From Shewanella sediminis HAW-EB3 (lineage in GTDB: Bacteria > Pseudomonadota > Gammaproteobacteria > Enterobacterales > Shewanellaceae): a stretch of DNA of 64,000 bases. Every line of letters begins with the position of its first letter. Within the stretch, counting starts at the first letter, position 1. The notes under the pieces were generated by a model, which was given only the letters and a program-made list of their open reading frames with translations, was not told where the DNA came from and searched no databases. The stretch is taken from NCBI RefSeq assembly GCF_000018025.1, contig NC_009831.1, forward strand, positions 1,302,001-1,366,000, given 5' to 3'. The position numbers were made by a program, and so were the translations under genes. Positions 57,421 to 64,000 of this stretch are shown here, in pieces.

Positions 57421-58329
57421 ATGTCTCATCTTAACTATAACCATCTATATTACTTTTGGATGGTTCATAAAAAGGGCTCGGTGGCGAAAGCTGCCGAGGC
57501 TTTATGCTTAGCACCGCAAACCGTGACCGGACAGATTAGGGTGTTAGAAACTCGTCTGAAGGGAAGCTTATTTAAGCGTGTAGGCCGAACATTGGAACCG
57601 ACGGAGCTTGGCGAGCTGGTATTTCGCTATACCGATAAGATGTTTAGCCTAAGCTATGAGATGCTGGATATTCTCAACTATCAAAAAGATGAGAATATTC
57701 TTTTTGAAGTCGGTATTGCCGATGCGTTATCGAAAGCCCTGGCGAGTCGGGTGTTACTCTCGGTGGTACCCAGTGACGGCTCTATGCATCTTGCCTGCTT
57801 CGAGGCAACCCATGAAAGTTTGATGGAGAGGTTGCGCGCGCATAAGTTGGATATGATCTTATCTGACTGTGCCGGTGAGTCGTTGAAATACCCGGAGATA
57901 CTGTCAAAAAAGTTAGGCGAGTGCGGTATCGCTTTCTTTTCCGCCGAACAGTACAGCAAGCCATTTCCGGAATGTCTGGAGGAGGGGAAGTTACTTATTC
58001 CGGGTAAACGCACCTCCCTGGGGCAACAACTACATCACTGGTTCGATGAAAACGGTCTCAACGTTAATATATTAGGTGAGTTCGATGATGCCGCCATGAT
58101 GAAAGCCTTCGGCTATTTCAAGCAAGGTATATTCGTTGCGCCTTCCATATATAAGCAAGACATTCTCTCCCATGATATGCACTTGTTAGGTGAAACAAGT
58201 GATATCAAGGAGGTTTATCATGTGATGTTTGCTGAGCGGATGATCCAGCATCCTGCGGTTAAACGCTTGTTAGAAACCGATTTTACCGACCTTTTTGAGG
58301 GGAGAGATCCAAAAGTTAAATTACTGTAA
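57421..58329 (+). CDS. nhaR: LysR-type regulator NhaR
   Basis: Sodium-responsive activator of nhaA, 302 aa. It begins MSHLNYNHLYYFWMVHKKGSV and has the helix-turn-helix VAKAAEALCLAPQTVTGQIRVLE followed by LFKRVGRTLEPTELGELVFRY, which are the NhaR hallmarks. It lies 26 bases after the small exported gene in the nhaA operon direction. Confidence 0.95.
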   Translation: MSHLNYNHLYYFWMVHKKGSVAKAAEALCLAPQTVTGQIRVLETRLKGSLFKRVGRTLEPTELGELVFRYTDKMFSLSYEMLDILNYQKDENILFEVGIADALSKALASRVLLSVVPSDGSMHLACFEATHESLMERLRAHKLDMILSDCAGESLKYPEILSKKLGECGIAFFSAEQYSKPFPECLEEGKLLIPGKRTSLGQQLHHWFDENGLNVNILGEFDDAAMMKAFGYFKQGIFVAPSIYKQDILSHDMHLLGETSDIKEVYHVMFAERMIQHPAVKRLLETDFTDLFEGRDPKVKLL

Positions 58330-58386
58330 CATCGACTCTGTGACTTACAAGCGGTACACTAGCCGAAAAAAATAGGGAGCATTTGC

Positions 58387-58638
58387 GTGTCTGAACCGAT
58401 GAAGATTGCCAGAGTAAGATGGGCGTGCCGTAGAGGTATGCTTGAACTTGATGTCCTGTTTCAACCTTTTGTTGAATCCCAATATGAGCAGTTATCCACC
58501 AAGGATAAAAATATCTTTGTTCGTTTATTAGAGGGTGAAGACCCGGAGTTATTCGCCTGGTTTATGGGTCACGAGCAGTGCCCCGACCCCGAGCTTGCCG
58601 AAATGGTAATTCGTGTCCGTGGCAGAGCGGCTCCATAG
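58387..58638 (+). CDS. sdhE: FAD assembly factor SdhE
   Basis: Small cytoplasmic protein of 83 aa that helps attach FAD to succinate dehydrogenase and fumarate reductase flavoproteins. The key RGMLELD motif is at residues about 17-23 (WACRRGMLELDVLF), and DPELFAWFMG follows as in the family. Start is GTG 58387 with GGGAG eight bases upstream; an ATG four codons later is an alternative. It overlaps the next gene by 26 bases. Confidence 0.95.
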   Translation: MSEPMKIARVRWACRRGMLELDVLFQPFVESQYEQLSTKDKNIFVRLLEGEDPELFAWFMGHEQCPDPELAEMVIRVRGRAAP

Positions 58639-59050
58639 TTTCAGCTTAAAGGCTTCATTCGATCAGCGATTATCGCTGGTCGTCTTCTGCAGCGTGTGTC
58701 TGAGCTCTTTTCTTGCCTGGCCCGATATCGATAATTTTTATTACTCTTTCGCTAAATACCTTCTCTTTACGTTAATACTTCTGTTCTTTTCTTATCAGTT
58801 TTGGTCGCTAAACCATTGGCGTTGCCGGTTTTCACTCAATGTAAAAGGTGAGGGGAGCTTGGATGAGATGATTAGGGGTGAAAGAAAAACCTTCGAGCTT
58901 TCAGGTAGGAGGATTGTTACCCCATTTGTCTCTCTGTTTTATATCCGGACCGTTAGTGAGAAGCGGTTAATCATTGTCTGGTCAGATATGCTCGACGACA
59001 CAAGTTACCGACACCTGTGTCGCCTGCTTCTGACTAAAAAGCACGGATAA
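58613..59050 (+). CDS. YgfX-like membrane protein
   Basis: Protein of about 145 aa with two membrane helices (about 20-40 and 45-65) and a C-terminal soluble beta-rich part. Layout and position after sdhE match YgfX (called CptA in E. coli, once proposed as a toxin partner of SdhE). Start is one of two GTG codons (58613 or 58619), both inside sdhE. No clear toxin motif is visible. Confidence 0.8.
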   Translation: MSVAERLHSFSLKASFDQRLSLVVFCSVCLSSFLAWPDIDNFYYSFAKYLLFTLILLFFSYQFWSLNHWRCRFSLNVKGEGSLDEMIRGERKTFELSGRRIVTPFVSLFYIRTVSEKRLIIVWSDMLDDTSYRHLCRLLLTKKHG

Positions 59051-59061
59051 AAATACTAATA

Positions 59062-59084
59062 AAACAGCCTGTACAGGCTTTAGA
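59062..59084. terminator. Bidirectional terminator between the ygfX-like gene and nadB
   Basis: The palindrome AGCCTGTACAGGCT (59066-59079), flanked by AAAAC on the left and TTTAG on the right, lies between convergent genes. Confidence 0.65.
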
Positions 59085-59106
59085 TTATAACGCTTCGGGA
59101 AGTGGG

Positions 59107-60717
59107 TTAATCCGGCTGTAGAATTGTCGGTGTCGGGTTTTCAACTTGCTGAGGGTGGTCGATGTTGTAATGCAAGCCACGACTCTCTTTTCTCTCCATC
59201 GCACAGCGAATGATCAGCTCCGCGACCTGAACTAAGTTTCTTAGCTCCAACAGGTTATTGCTGACGCAGAAGTTACTGTAATATTCCTGGATCTCTTGTT
59301 GCAGCATGATGCAACGTCTCAAGGCACGTTCGAGACGTTTGTCTGAACGTACAATTCCGACGTAATCCCACATAAACAGGCGTAGCTCGTGCCAGTTATG
59401 GGCGATGACGACCTCTTCATCTGAGTTCGATACCTGACTTTCATCCCAGGCGGGTAAACTGCCTGGCATGGGAATTTTATGGAGCTGACTTTCAATATCT
59501 TCACCGGCAGCCCTGGCAAATACTAAACATTCCAATAGCGAGTTACTTGCCAGGCGGTTTGCGCCATGTAAGCCGGTATAAGCCACCTCACCAATGGCAT
59601 AGAGTCCATTGAGATCGGTTTGACCATGAAGGTCTGTCATGATCCCGCCACAAGTATAGTGGGCGGCCGGTACGACAGGAATGGGGTCAGTGGTGATATC
59701 GATACCGAACTCGAGGCAACGTTTATGGATCGTGGGGAAGTGCTTGATAACAAAGTCAGCAGGCTTATGGCTGATGTCCAGATAAACACAATCAGAACCC
59801 AGACGTTTCATCTCATAATCTATCGCGCGGGCGACAATATCTCTCGGTGCCAATTCGGCTCGCTCATCGAAGTCCGGCATAAAGCGGCTGCCATCCGGGC
59901 GGCGCAGGTAGGCGCCTTCGCCCCTAAGTGCTTCGGTAAGAAGAAAGTTTCTGGCATCGGCGTGATAAAGGCAGGTAGGGTGGAATTGATTGAATTCCAT
60001 GTTTGCCACACGGCAACCCGAACGCCAGGCCATTGCAATACCATCACCCGATGCGATATCCGGGTTCGATGTATATTGATAAACCTTCGAGCTGCCACCG
60101 GTGGCGAGGGCAACAAAACGTGCCTTAACGGTTTCGACCTGCTCGGCATCCCGGTTCCAGATATAAGCCCCAAGTACACGGTTTCCCGGTCTGTTTAGCT
60201 TGCGTGAAGTGATAAGGTCGATGGCATTATAGCGTTCGAGCACCTGGATGTTAGGATGTGCTCTGGCTCTATCTTGTAGTGTGACCTGAACTTCCTTACC
60301 GGTTGCATCGGCAGCATGAAGAATTCGTCTGTGACTATGACCCCCCTCGCGGGTAAGATGATAGGGCGCATTCGTCGAGTCCCCGTCGAGGGTTTCCTCT
60401 TTATCGAACGCCACACCACACTGTATGAGCCACTCCATAGAACGTTTGGCATTCTCTGCGGTGAAGGTAACCACCGACTCATCACAAAGTCCGGCTCCGG
60501 CAACCAAGGTGTCGGCAACATGGGACTCTACGGTATCGTCTTCATCGAAGACTGAGGCTATACCGCCCTGGGCATAATAAGTTGAACCTTCACTTAGAGG
60601 GCCCTTGGAAAGTAATGTAACTTGTGATTTTTCAGCAAGATGCAAGGCTAAAGTGAGTCCTGCAGCACCGCTGCCGATAACCAAAACGTCAGATTGGTGT
60701 TCAACTACTTGTTTCAT
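59107..60717 (-). CDS. nadB: L-aspartate oxidase
   Basis: FAD flavoprotein of 536 aa, first step of de novo NAD synthesis, oxidising L-aspartate to iminoaspartate. The FAD motif is [20 protein letters not shown]. Other segments are [28 protein letters not shown] region ([20 protein letters not shown]), [25 protein letters not shown] and [15 protein letters not shown]. The C-terminal helical domain with [14 protein letters not shown] and [13 protein letters not shown] is complete. It lies divergent from rpoE, as in E. coli. Confidence 0.97.
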   Translation of the reverse strand: MKQVVEHQSDVLVIGSGAAGLTLALHLAEKSQVTLLSKGPLSEGSTYYAQGGIASVFDEDDTVESHVADTLVAGAGLCDESVVTFTAENAKRSMEWLIQCGVAFDKEETLDGDSTNAPYHLTREGGHSHRRILHAADATGKEVQVTLQDRARAHPNIQVLERYNAIDLITSRKLNRPGNRVLGAYIWNRDAEQVETVKARFVALATGGSSKVYQYTSNPDIASGDGIAMAWRSGCRVANMEFNQFHPTCLYHADARNFLLTEALRGEGAYLRRPDGSRFMPDFDERAELAPRDIVARAIDYEMKRLGSDCVYLDISHKPADFVIKHFPTIHKRCLEFGIDITTDPIPVVPAAHYTCGGIMTDLHGQTDLNGLYAIGEVAYTGLHGANRLASNSLLECLVFARAAGEDIESQLHKIPMPGSLPAWDESQVSNSDEEVVIAHNWHELRLFMWDYVGIVRSDKRLERALRRCIMLQQEIQEYYSNFCVSNNLLELRNLVQVAELIIRCAMERKESRGLHYNIDHPQQVENPTPTILQPD

Positions 60718-60826
60718 CAGGTATCATAGTCTGTTCAGTGAGTGTTAACTATGGTAAACCAAGATAAGAATTTTGGATAGATTACCGGTTAATAGAAATT
60801 AAATTCATCTCTATGCAATTTTTTTA

Positions 60827-60854
60827 GAACTTTTCGGAAGTAAGCTAGTCTACA
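60827..60854 (+). promoter_or_regulatory. Sigma-E-type promoter upstream of rpoE
   Basis: GAACTT (60827-60832) and TCTACA (60849-60854) are separated by 16 bases, matching the -35 and -10 of sigma-E promoters (GAACTT, TCTRA class). They lie about 65 bp before the rpoE start, so sigma-E probably activates its own operon. Confidence 0.8.
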
Positions 60855-60917
60855 TATGTGAATATGATTCGAGCGACTGAGAAATCAGCATTTTAGATTT
60901 AGGAGTAGTCGGCTCGG

Positions 60918-61496
60918 ATGAGTGGACAAATAAGTGATCAACAATTAGTTGAACGTGTACAGCAGGGAGATAAAAACGCTTTTAACCTTTTGGTGCAGAA
61001 GTATCAAAACAAGGTCATGAGTTTGATTGCACGTTACGTGCGTAATCAGGCCGACGTTGCTGATGTCGCTCAGGAAGCCTTTATAAAAGCTTACCGAGCC
61101 TTGCCCAATTTTCGTGGTGAAAGTGCTTTTTATACCTGGTTATACCGAATTGCGGTTAACACAGCGAAGAATCATTTGGTTGCACAGGGGCGACGCGCAC
61201 CTGCAAATGATATCGATGCAGAGGAAGCCGAATATTATGATGGCAGCGACGCCTTAAAGGAGTTTGCATCTCCGGAGCGTTTGATGCTGTCGGATGAGAT
61301 CCAGAAGGTTGTCTTTGACACCTTGGACACATTGCCAGAAGAATTAAAGATGGCTATTTCGTTGCGAGAGCTCGATGGTATGAGTTACGAAGAGATAGCA
61401 AACGTCATGGATTGCCCCGTCGGTACTGTAAGATCTCGGATCTTCAGGGCTCGAGAGGCGATTGATAAAAAGCTTCAGCCTTTGCTGGAGCAGTAG
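60918..61496 (+). CDS. rpoE: Envelope-stress sigma factor RpoE
   Basis: ECF sigma factor of 192 aa. Region 2 (QLVERVQQGDKNAFNLLVQKYQ, DVAQEAFIKAYRALPNFRGESAFYTWLYRIAVNTAKN) and region 4 (LPEELKMAISLRELDGMSYEEIANVMDCPVGTVRSRIFRAREAID) are both present. It directs transcription of outer-membrane stress genes. It begins the rpoE-rseA-rseB-rseC operon. Confidence 0.98.
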   Translation: MSGQISDQQLVERVQQGDKNAFNLLVQKYQNKVMSLIARYVRNQADVADVAQEAFIKAYRALPNFRGESAFYTWLYRIAVNTAKNHLVAQGRRAPANDIDAEEAEYYDGSDALKEFASPERLMLSDEIQKVVFDTLDTLPEELKMAISLRELDGMSYEEIANVMDCPVGTVRSRIFRAREAIDKKLQPLLEQ

Positions 61497-61523
61497 CATC
61501 CTTTAAATGAATACAGGTGAAAA

Positions 61524-62144
61524 ATGGATAAATTAGGTCAGGAATGGGTATCCGCTGCCGTCGATGGTGAAATCGATGAGCAGATGTTAGCTGAACTTGC
61601 AGCTGATAAGGATTCACATGAGCAGTGGCGTGATTATCATATGATAGGCGACGCGATGCGTGGAGAGTTACCTAAGACTATACACTTAGACCTTTCTGCT
61701 AACATTGCTGCGGCAATCGAAAATGAACCCACAATCATTGCACCCGTTAAGCGTGAAACGCCTAATGAGGTAAAAGTTAAAACGACGGGACTGAGTAATG
61801 TCATCCCTATGTTTAAACAATTTGGTCAGTATGCTATCGCTGCAAGCGTGGCTTTAGTGGCGGTTGTCGGTGTTCAAAATTACAGCCAACAAGAGAATGC
61901 AATCGATGCATCCCCTCTACCAGTGCTTAACACTCGTCCACTCGTTGGCAGTGTTACACCAGTGAGCCTGCAAACTGGCCCGGTTCAGCAGAATCAAAGT
62001 TTCACCAACGATCAGGTTATGGAGCAGCGTCAGCGCATTAATGCTTATATTCAGGATCACATGCTGCAACAAAGATTGAATAATGGGGTGCAAATAGACG
62101 ACAATAGCCATAGTGAATTAGATTCAATACCTGTGAATCATTAA
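61524..62144 (+). CDS. rseA: Anti-sigma-E factor RseA
   Basis: Single-pass inner-membrane protein of 206 aa. The cytoplasmic N-terminus (WVSAAVDGEIDEQMLAELAADKDSHEQWRDYHMIGDAMRG) holds sigma-E. The helix at about 110-128 (YAIAASVALVAVVGVQN) crosses the membrane. The periplasmic tail is for RseB binding and DegS cleavage. It lies 27 bases after rpoE. Confidence 0.95.
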   Translation: MDKLGQEWVSAAVDGEIDEQMLAELAADKDSHEQWRDYHMIGDAMRGELPKTIHLDLSANIAAAIENEPTIIAPVKRETPNEVKVKTTGLSNVIPMFKQFGQYAIAASVALVAVVGVQNYSQQENAIDASPLPVLNTRPLVGSVTPVSLQTGPVQQNQSFTNDQVMEQRQRINAYIQDHMLQQRLNNGVQIDDNSHSELDSIPVNH

Positions 62145-62173
62145 TACTATATTTTTACTCGTAAGGAGTTAGC

Positions 62174-63106
62174 TTGCGTCTTATCCTATTGGGTTTGTTG
62201 TTTCTGAATTTCCCTGTGATGGCACAGGAAGTGATATCGGCTAAGGCTTGGCTGGAAAATATGAGTCAAGCCTTGCGTGAGCAAGAGTTTAAGATCTCCC
62301 TGATACAGCTTCAAGCTGATCATATAAGGCCATTAGTTTATATTCACGGTAAAATTGAAAACCAAGAAGTGGCTTTTCTCGAGCACCTCAATGGCCCGCC
62401 AAAAAATGCAGTCAGAGTTGGCCAGACTGTTACCTTTATTGAACATGACCAACCCGCATACAGTGTCGCTGCAAAACGCATACAAGGGCTCTTTCCGCCA
62501 GCATTTGCCGGTGACTTTTCCGCGTTAGAGCCGGGTTATCAGTTCGTTCTTGGTGGACGAACTCGCTTAGCCGGTCGTCCCAGTCAGTTAGTGCGCATTA
62601 TTCCCAATGACGACTATCGTTACGGGTACCAAGTATGGTTGGATATGGAAACATCACTTCCACTGCGATATGACATGCTGACTCAAGACAAGCAACTGCT
62701 CGAACAGATACTTGTGGTCGAGCTATTAGTGCTCGATGACGTTCCAGCTATTCTCCATGAAGCCTATAAACAGGAGTGGCCGGCCGTTGTCTCTCAATCT
62801 GAACGCGATGCAGGCGATAACTGGCAGTTTAAATGGTTACCCACTGGTTTTGAGGTGTTGGTTAAAGATAGCCACAGGCTCATGGGCAGTCATGAAGCTG
62901 TGGAATATATTGCTTTAAGCGATGGGATTGCCAATATTTCGGTGTATGTTGCAAGGGCCGGTGACGCTCAGATGCCCGAGGAGTTAGTGACACGAAATGG
63001 ATTGTCATTAGCGACAGAGAGAGTGGGTAATGCTGAAGTTGTTGCTGTGGGTAAGGTTCCTACAGAGACCTTGGTTCGCGTAGCTAAAAGCATAACGATT
63101 GAGTAA
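62174..63106 (+). CDS. rseB: Periplasmic RseB, regulator of sigma-E release
   Basis: Protein of 310 aa with a short signal peptide (LILLGLLFLNFPVMA). The N-terminal MucB/RseB lipid-sensing domain contains EVAFLEHLNGPPKNAVRVG and YQFVLGGRTRLAGRPSQLVRIIPND. The C-terminal domain begins near residue 205. It protects RseA from proteolysis until lipids or lipopolysaccharide signals bind. The start is TTG 62174 with AAGGAG seven bases upstream. Confidence 0.95.
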   Translation: MRLILLGLLFLNFPVMAQEVISAKAWLENMSQALREQEFKISLIQLQADHIRPLVYIHGKIENQEVAFLEHLNGPPKNAVRVGQTVTFIEHDQPAYSVAAKRIQGLFPPAFAGDFSALEPGYQFVLGGRTRLAGRPSQLVRIIPNDDYRYGYQVWLDMETSLPLRYDMLTQDKQLLEQILVVELLVLDDVPAILHEAYKQEWPAVVSQSERDAGDNWQFKWLPTGFEVLVKDSHRLMGSHEAVEYIALSDGIANISVYVARAGDAQMPEELVTRNGLSLATERVGNAEVVAVGKVPTETLVRVAKSITIE

Positions 63107-63130
63107 CGGTGTCTTCGGGAGTTTAATCCT

Positions 63131-63586
63131 ATGATGGAAGAGATGGCCAAGGTGATCCGATGTGATAATCAGGGCTGGGTGACGGTTGAAGTCCAGGTCA
63201 AGAATGCCTGTAACCACTGTGATAATTCTGAGTCATGTGGCACCTCCGCCGTTTCAAAGGCGTTTTCACCTAAGGTACAAGAGTTTTCAATTCCATCCGA
63301 TACTCATTATGAGCCTGGAGAGATACTCAGGCTTGGCTTGCCCGAGAGTGTTATTTTGAAAGCGGCTGCGCTGGTTTACCTGATGCCTCTGCTTGGTCTC
63401 TTTATTGGTGCAATGCTTGCTTCGCTGATATCCCATCAAATGGGGGTAATTAGCAGTGATCTCTTTGTGATCCCATTTGCGTTAGTTGGTGCTTTTCTTT
63501 TCTGGCGATTAGCGAAAACGAAAGCCCGTCAGATGGAGACCTTAAGTCAACCGATCATTCTCTCTCACTTAGGTCACTCCATTTAA
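63131..63586 (+). CDS. rseC: RseC/MucC membrane protein
   Basis: Inner-membrane protein of 151 aa with a cysteine-rich N-terminus (Cys in NACNHCDNSESCG) and two membrane helices (about 77-97 and 105-125). It is the last gene of the sigma-E operon. Its function is linked to redox or Fe-S handling in other bacteria, but details are not visible here. Confidence 0.93.
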   Translation: MMEEMAKVIRCDNQGWVTVEVQVKNACNHCDNSESCGTSAVSKAFSPKVQEFSIPSDTHYEPGEILRLGLPESVILKAAALVYLMPLLGLFIGAMLASLISHQMGVISSDLFVIPFALVGAFLFWRLAKTKARQMETLSQPIILSHLGHSI

Positions 63587-63714
63587 TTTCTGTAAAGCCA
63601 CTTTTTAGCCTTAAAAATGAGCTTTATCCGGGTATTCGATTGGTATTAGTCCGCCGATCGGGTACAATTCGGCACTTTTGAAAATTCAACTTCGAGTAGT
63701 AATCAATCCATAAC

Positions 63715-64000
63715 ATGAAGCACATTAGAAACTTTTCGATTATTGCCCATATCGACCACGGCAAATCAACACTCTCCGATCGTTTGATTCAAGAATGCGG
63801 TGGTCTTTCTGATCGTGAGATGGCGGCCCAAGTATTAGACTCAATGGACATTGAGCGTGAACGCGGGATTACCATTAAAGCGCAGAGTGTTACTCTTGAT
63901 TATAAAGCTCAAGATGGTGAAACATACCAGCTGAATTTTATTGATACTCCTGGTCATGTCGATTTCTCCTATGAAGTATCACGCTCCCTTGCGGCTTGTG
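63715..64000 (+). CDS. lepA: Elongation factor 4 (LepA), N-terminal part
   Basis: Translational GTPase, truncated by the window end after about 95 codons. It begins [22 protein letters not shown] with the G1 loop, then ERGITIKAQ (G2) and [18 protein letters not shown] (G3). It follows rseC as in other gammaproteobacteria; lepB would be expected next. Confidence 0.97.
   Translation, partial: MKHIRNFSIIAHIDHGKSTLSDRLIQECGGLSDREMAAQVLDSMDIERERGITIKAQSVTLDYKAQDGETYQLNFIDTPGHVDFSYEVSRSLAAC

Noticed and set aside
59620..60198. 192-codon plus-strand frame opposite nadB
   Set aside because: Antisense shadow of nadB with no recognisable domain.

Overview
The window reads as chromosomal DNA of a marine gammaproteobacterium, almost certainly Shewanella. 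The main reason is gene order on the right side: gltD-gltB, a YhcC-type radical SAM gene, an ArcB-type HPt protein (hptA), oxyR, a membrane class III adenylate cyclase, mutH, rppH, ptsP, thyA, nhaA-nhaR, sdhE, nadB, rpoE-rseABC and lepA. I know this order from Shewanella (recalled, not searched). Many TonB receptors, periplasmic c-type cytochromes and short intergenic repeats fit the same assignment. No rRNA, tRNA or CRISPR array was seen.

Left part (1-9.1 kb): a truncated alkaline phosphatase, an exported S9 peptidase and a TonB-dependent receptor, all on the minus strand, face a divergent membrane-anchored winged-helix regulator with a beta-propeller. A peptide or phosphoester scavenging role is plausible. 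A MITE-like repeat follows. Its end supplies the stop codon of anmK.

9.1-15.2 kb: anmK and an M23 murein hydrolase (both minus), tyrS (plus) and a POT peptide symporter (minus). A second copy of the MITE lies just upstream of the symporter. It lacks two double-hairpin inserts that the first copy carries, so the two copies give a filled-site and empty-site comparison.

15.2-23.4 kb is the most accessory-looking block: a 51-bp tandem repeat array, then a tight three-gene operon (c4-like dihaem cytochrome, MauG-like dihaem peroxidase, beta-helix protein fused to cytochrome c), a membrane AraC-type regulator and a large TonB-dependent receptor. It looks like an uncharacterised periplasmic oxidative system with its own uptake receptor.

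23.4-29.2 kb: small exported and membrane proteins (NTF2-like, TRIC/UPF0126, DUF2721, CbiB-like), mtnN and a CHASE3-GGDEF cyclase. 28.5-34.5 kb is a choline-to-glycine-betaine locus (betI-betB-betA, a divergent BCCT-type carrier, a TorF-like porin) with a 26-bp palindromic operator upstream of betI.

35-38.6 kb: a nucleoside hydrolase and a DeoR-ribokinase fusion form a ribose-salvage pair. They are separated by about 1.3 kb of mostly noncoding DNA with more hairpins of the kind found in the MITE.

38.8-64 kb is conserved core: glutamate synthase, redox and anaerobic signalling (hptA, oxyR, cyaC), mismatch repair, RNA decapping, nitrogen-PTS, thymidylate synthase, Na+/H+ antiport, NAD synthesis and the sigma-E operon with a recognisable sigma-E promoter, ending inside lepA. 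Two oddities stand out. lgt, which I expected between the ptsP region and thyA, is absent. The 690-bp mutH-rppH intergenic region is AT-rich and studded with DnaA-box-like sequences.
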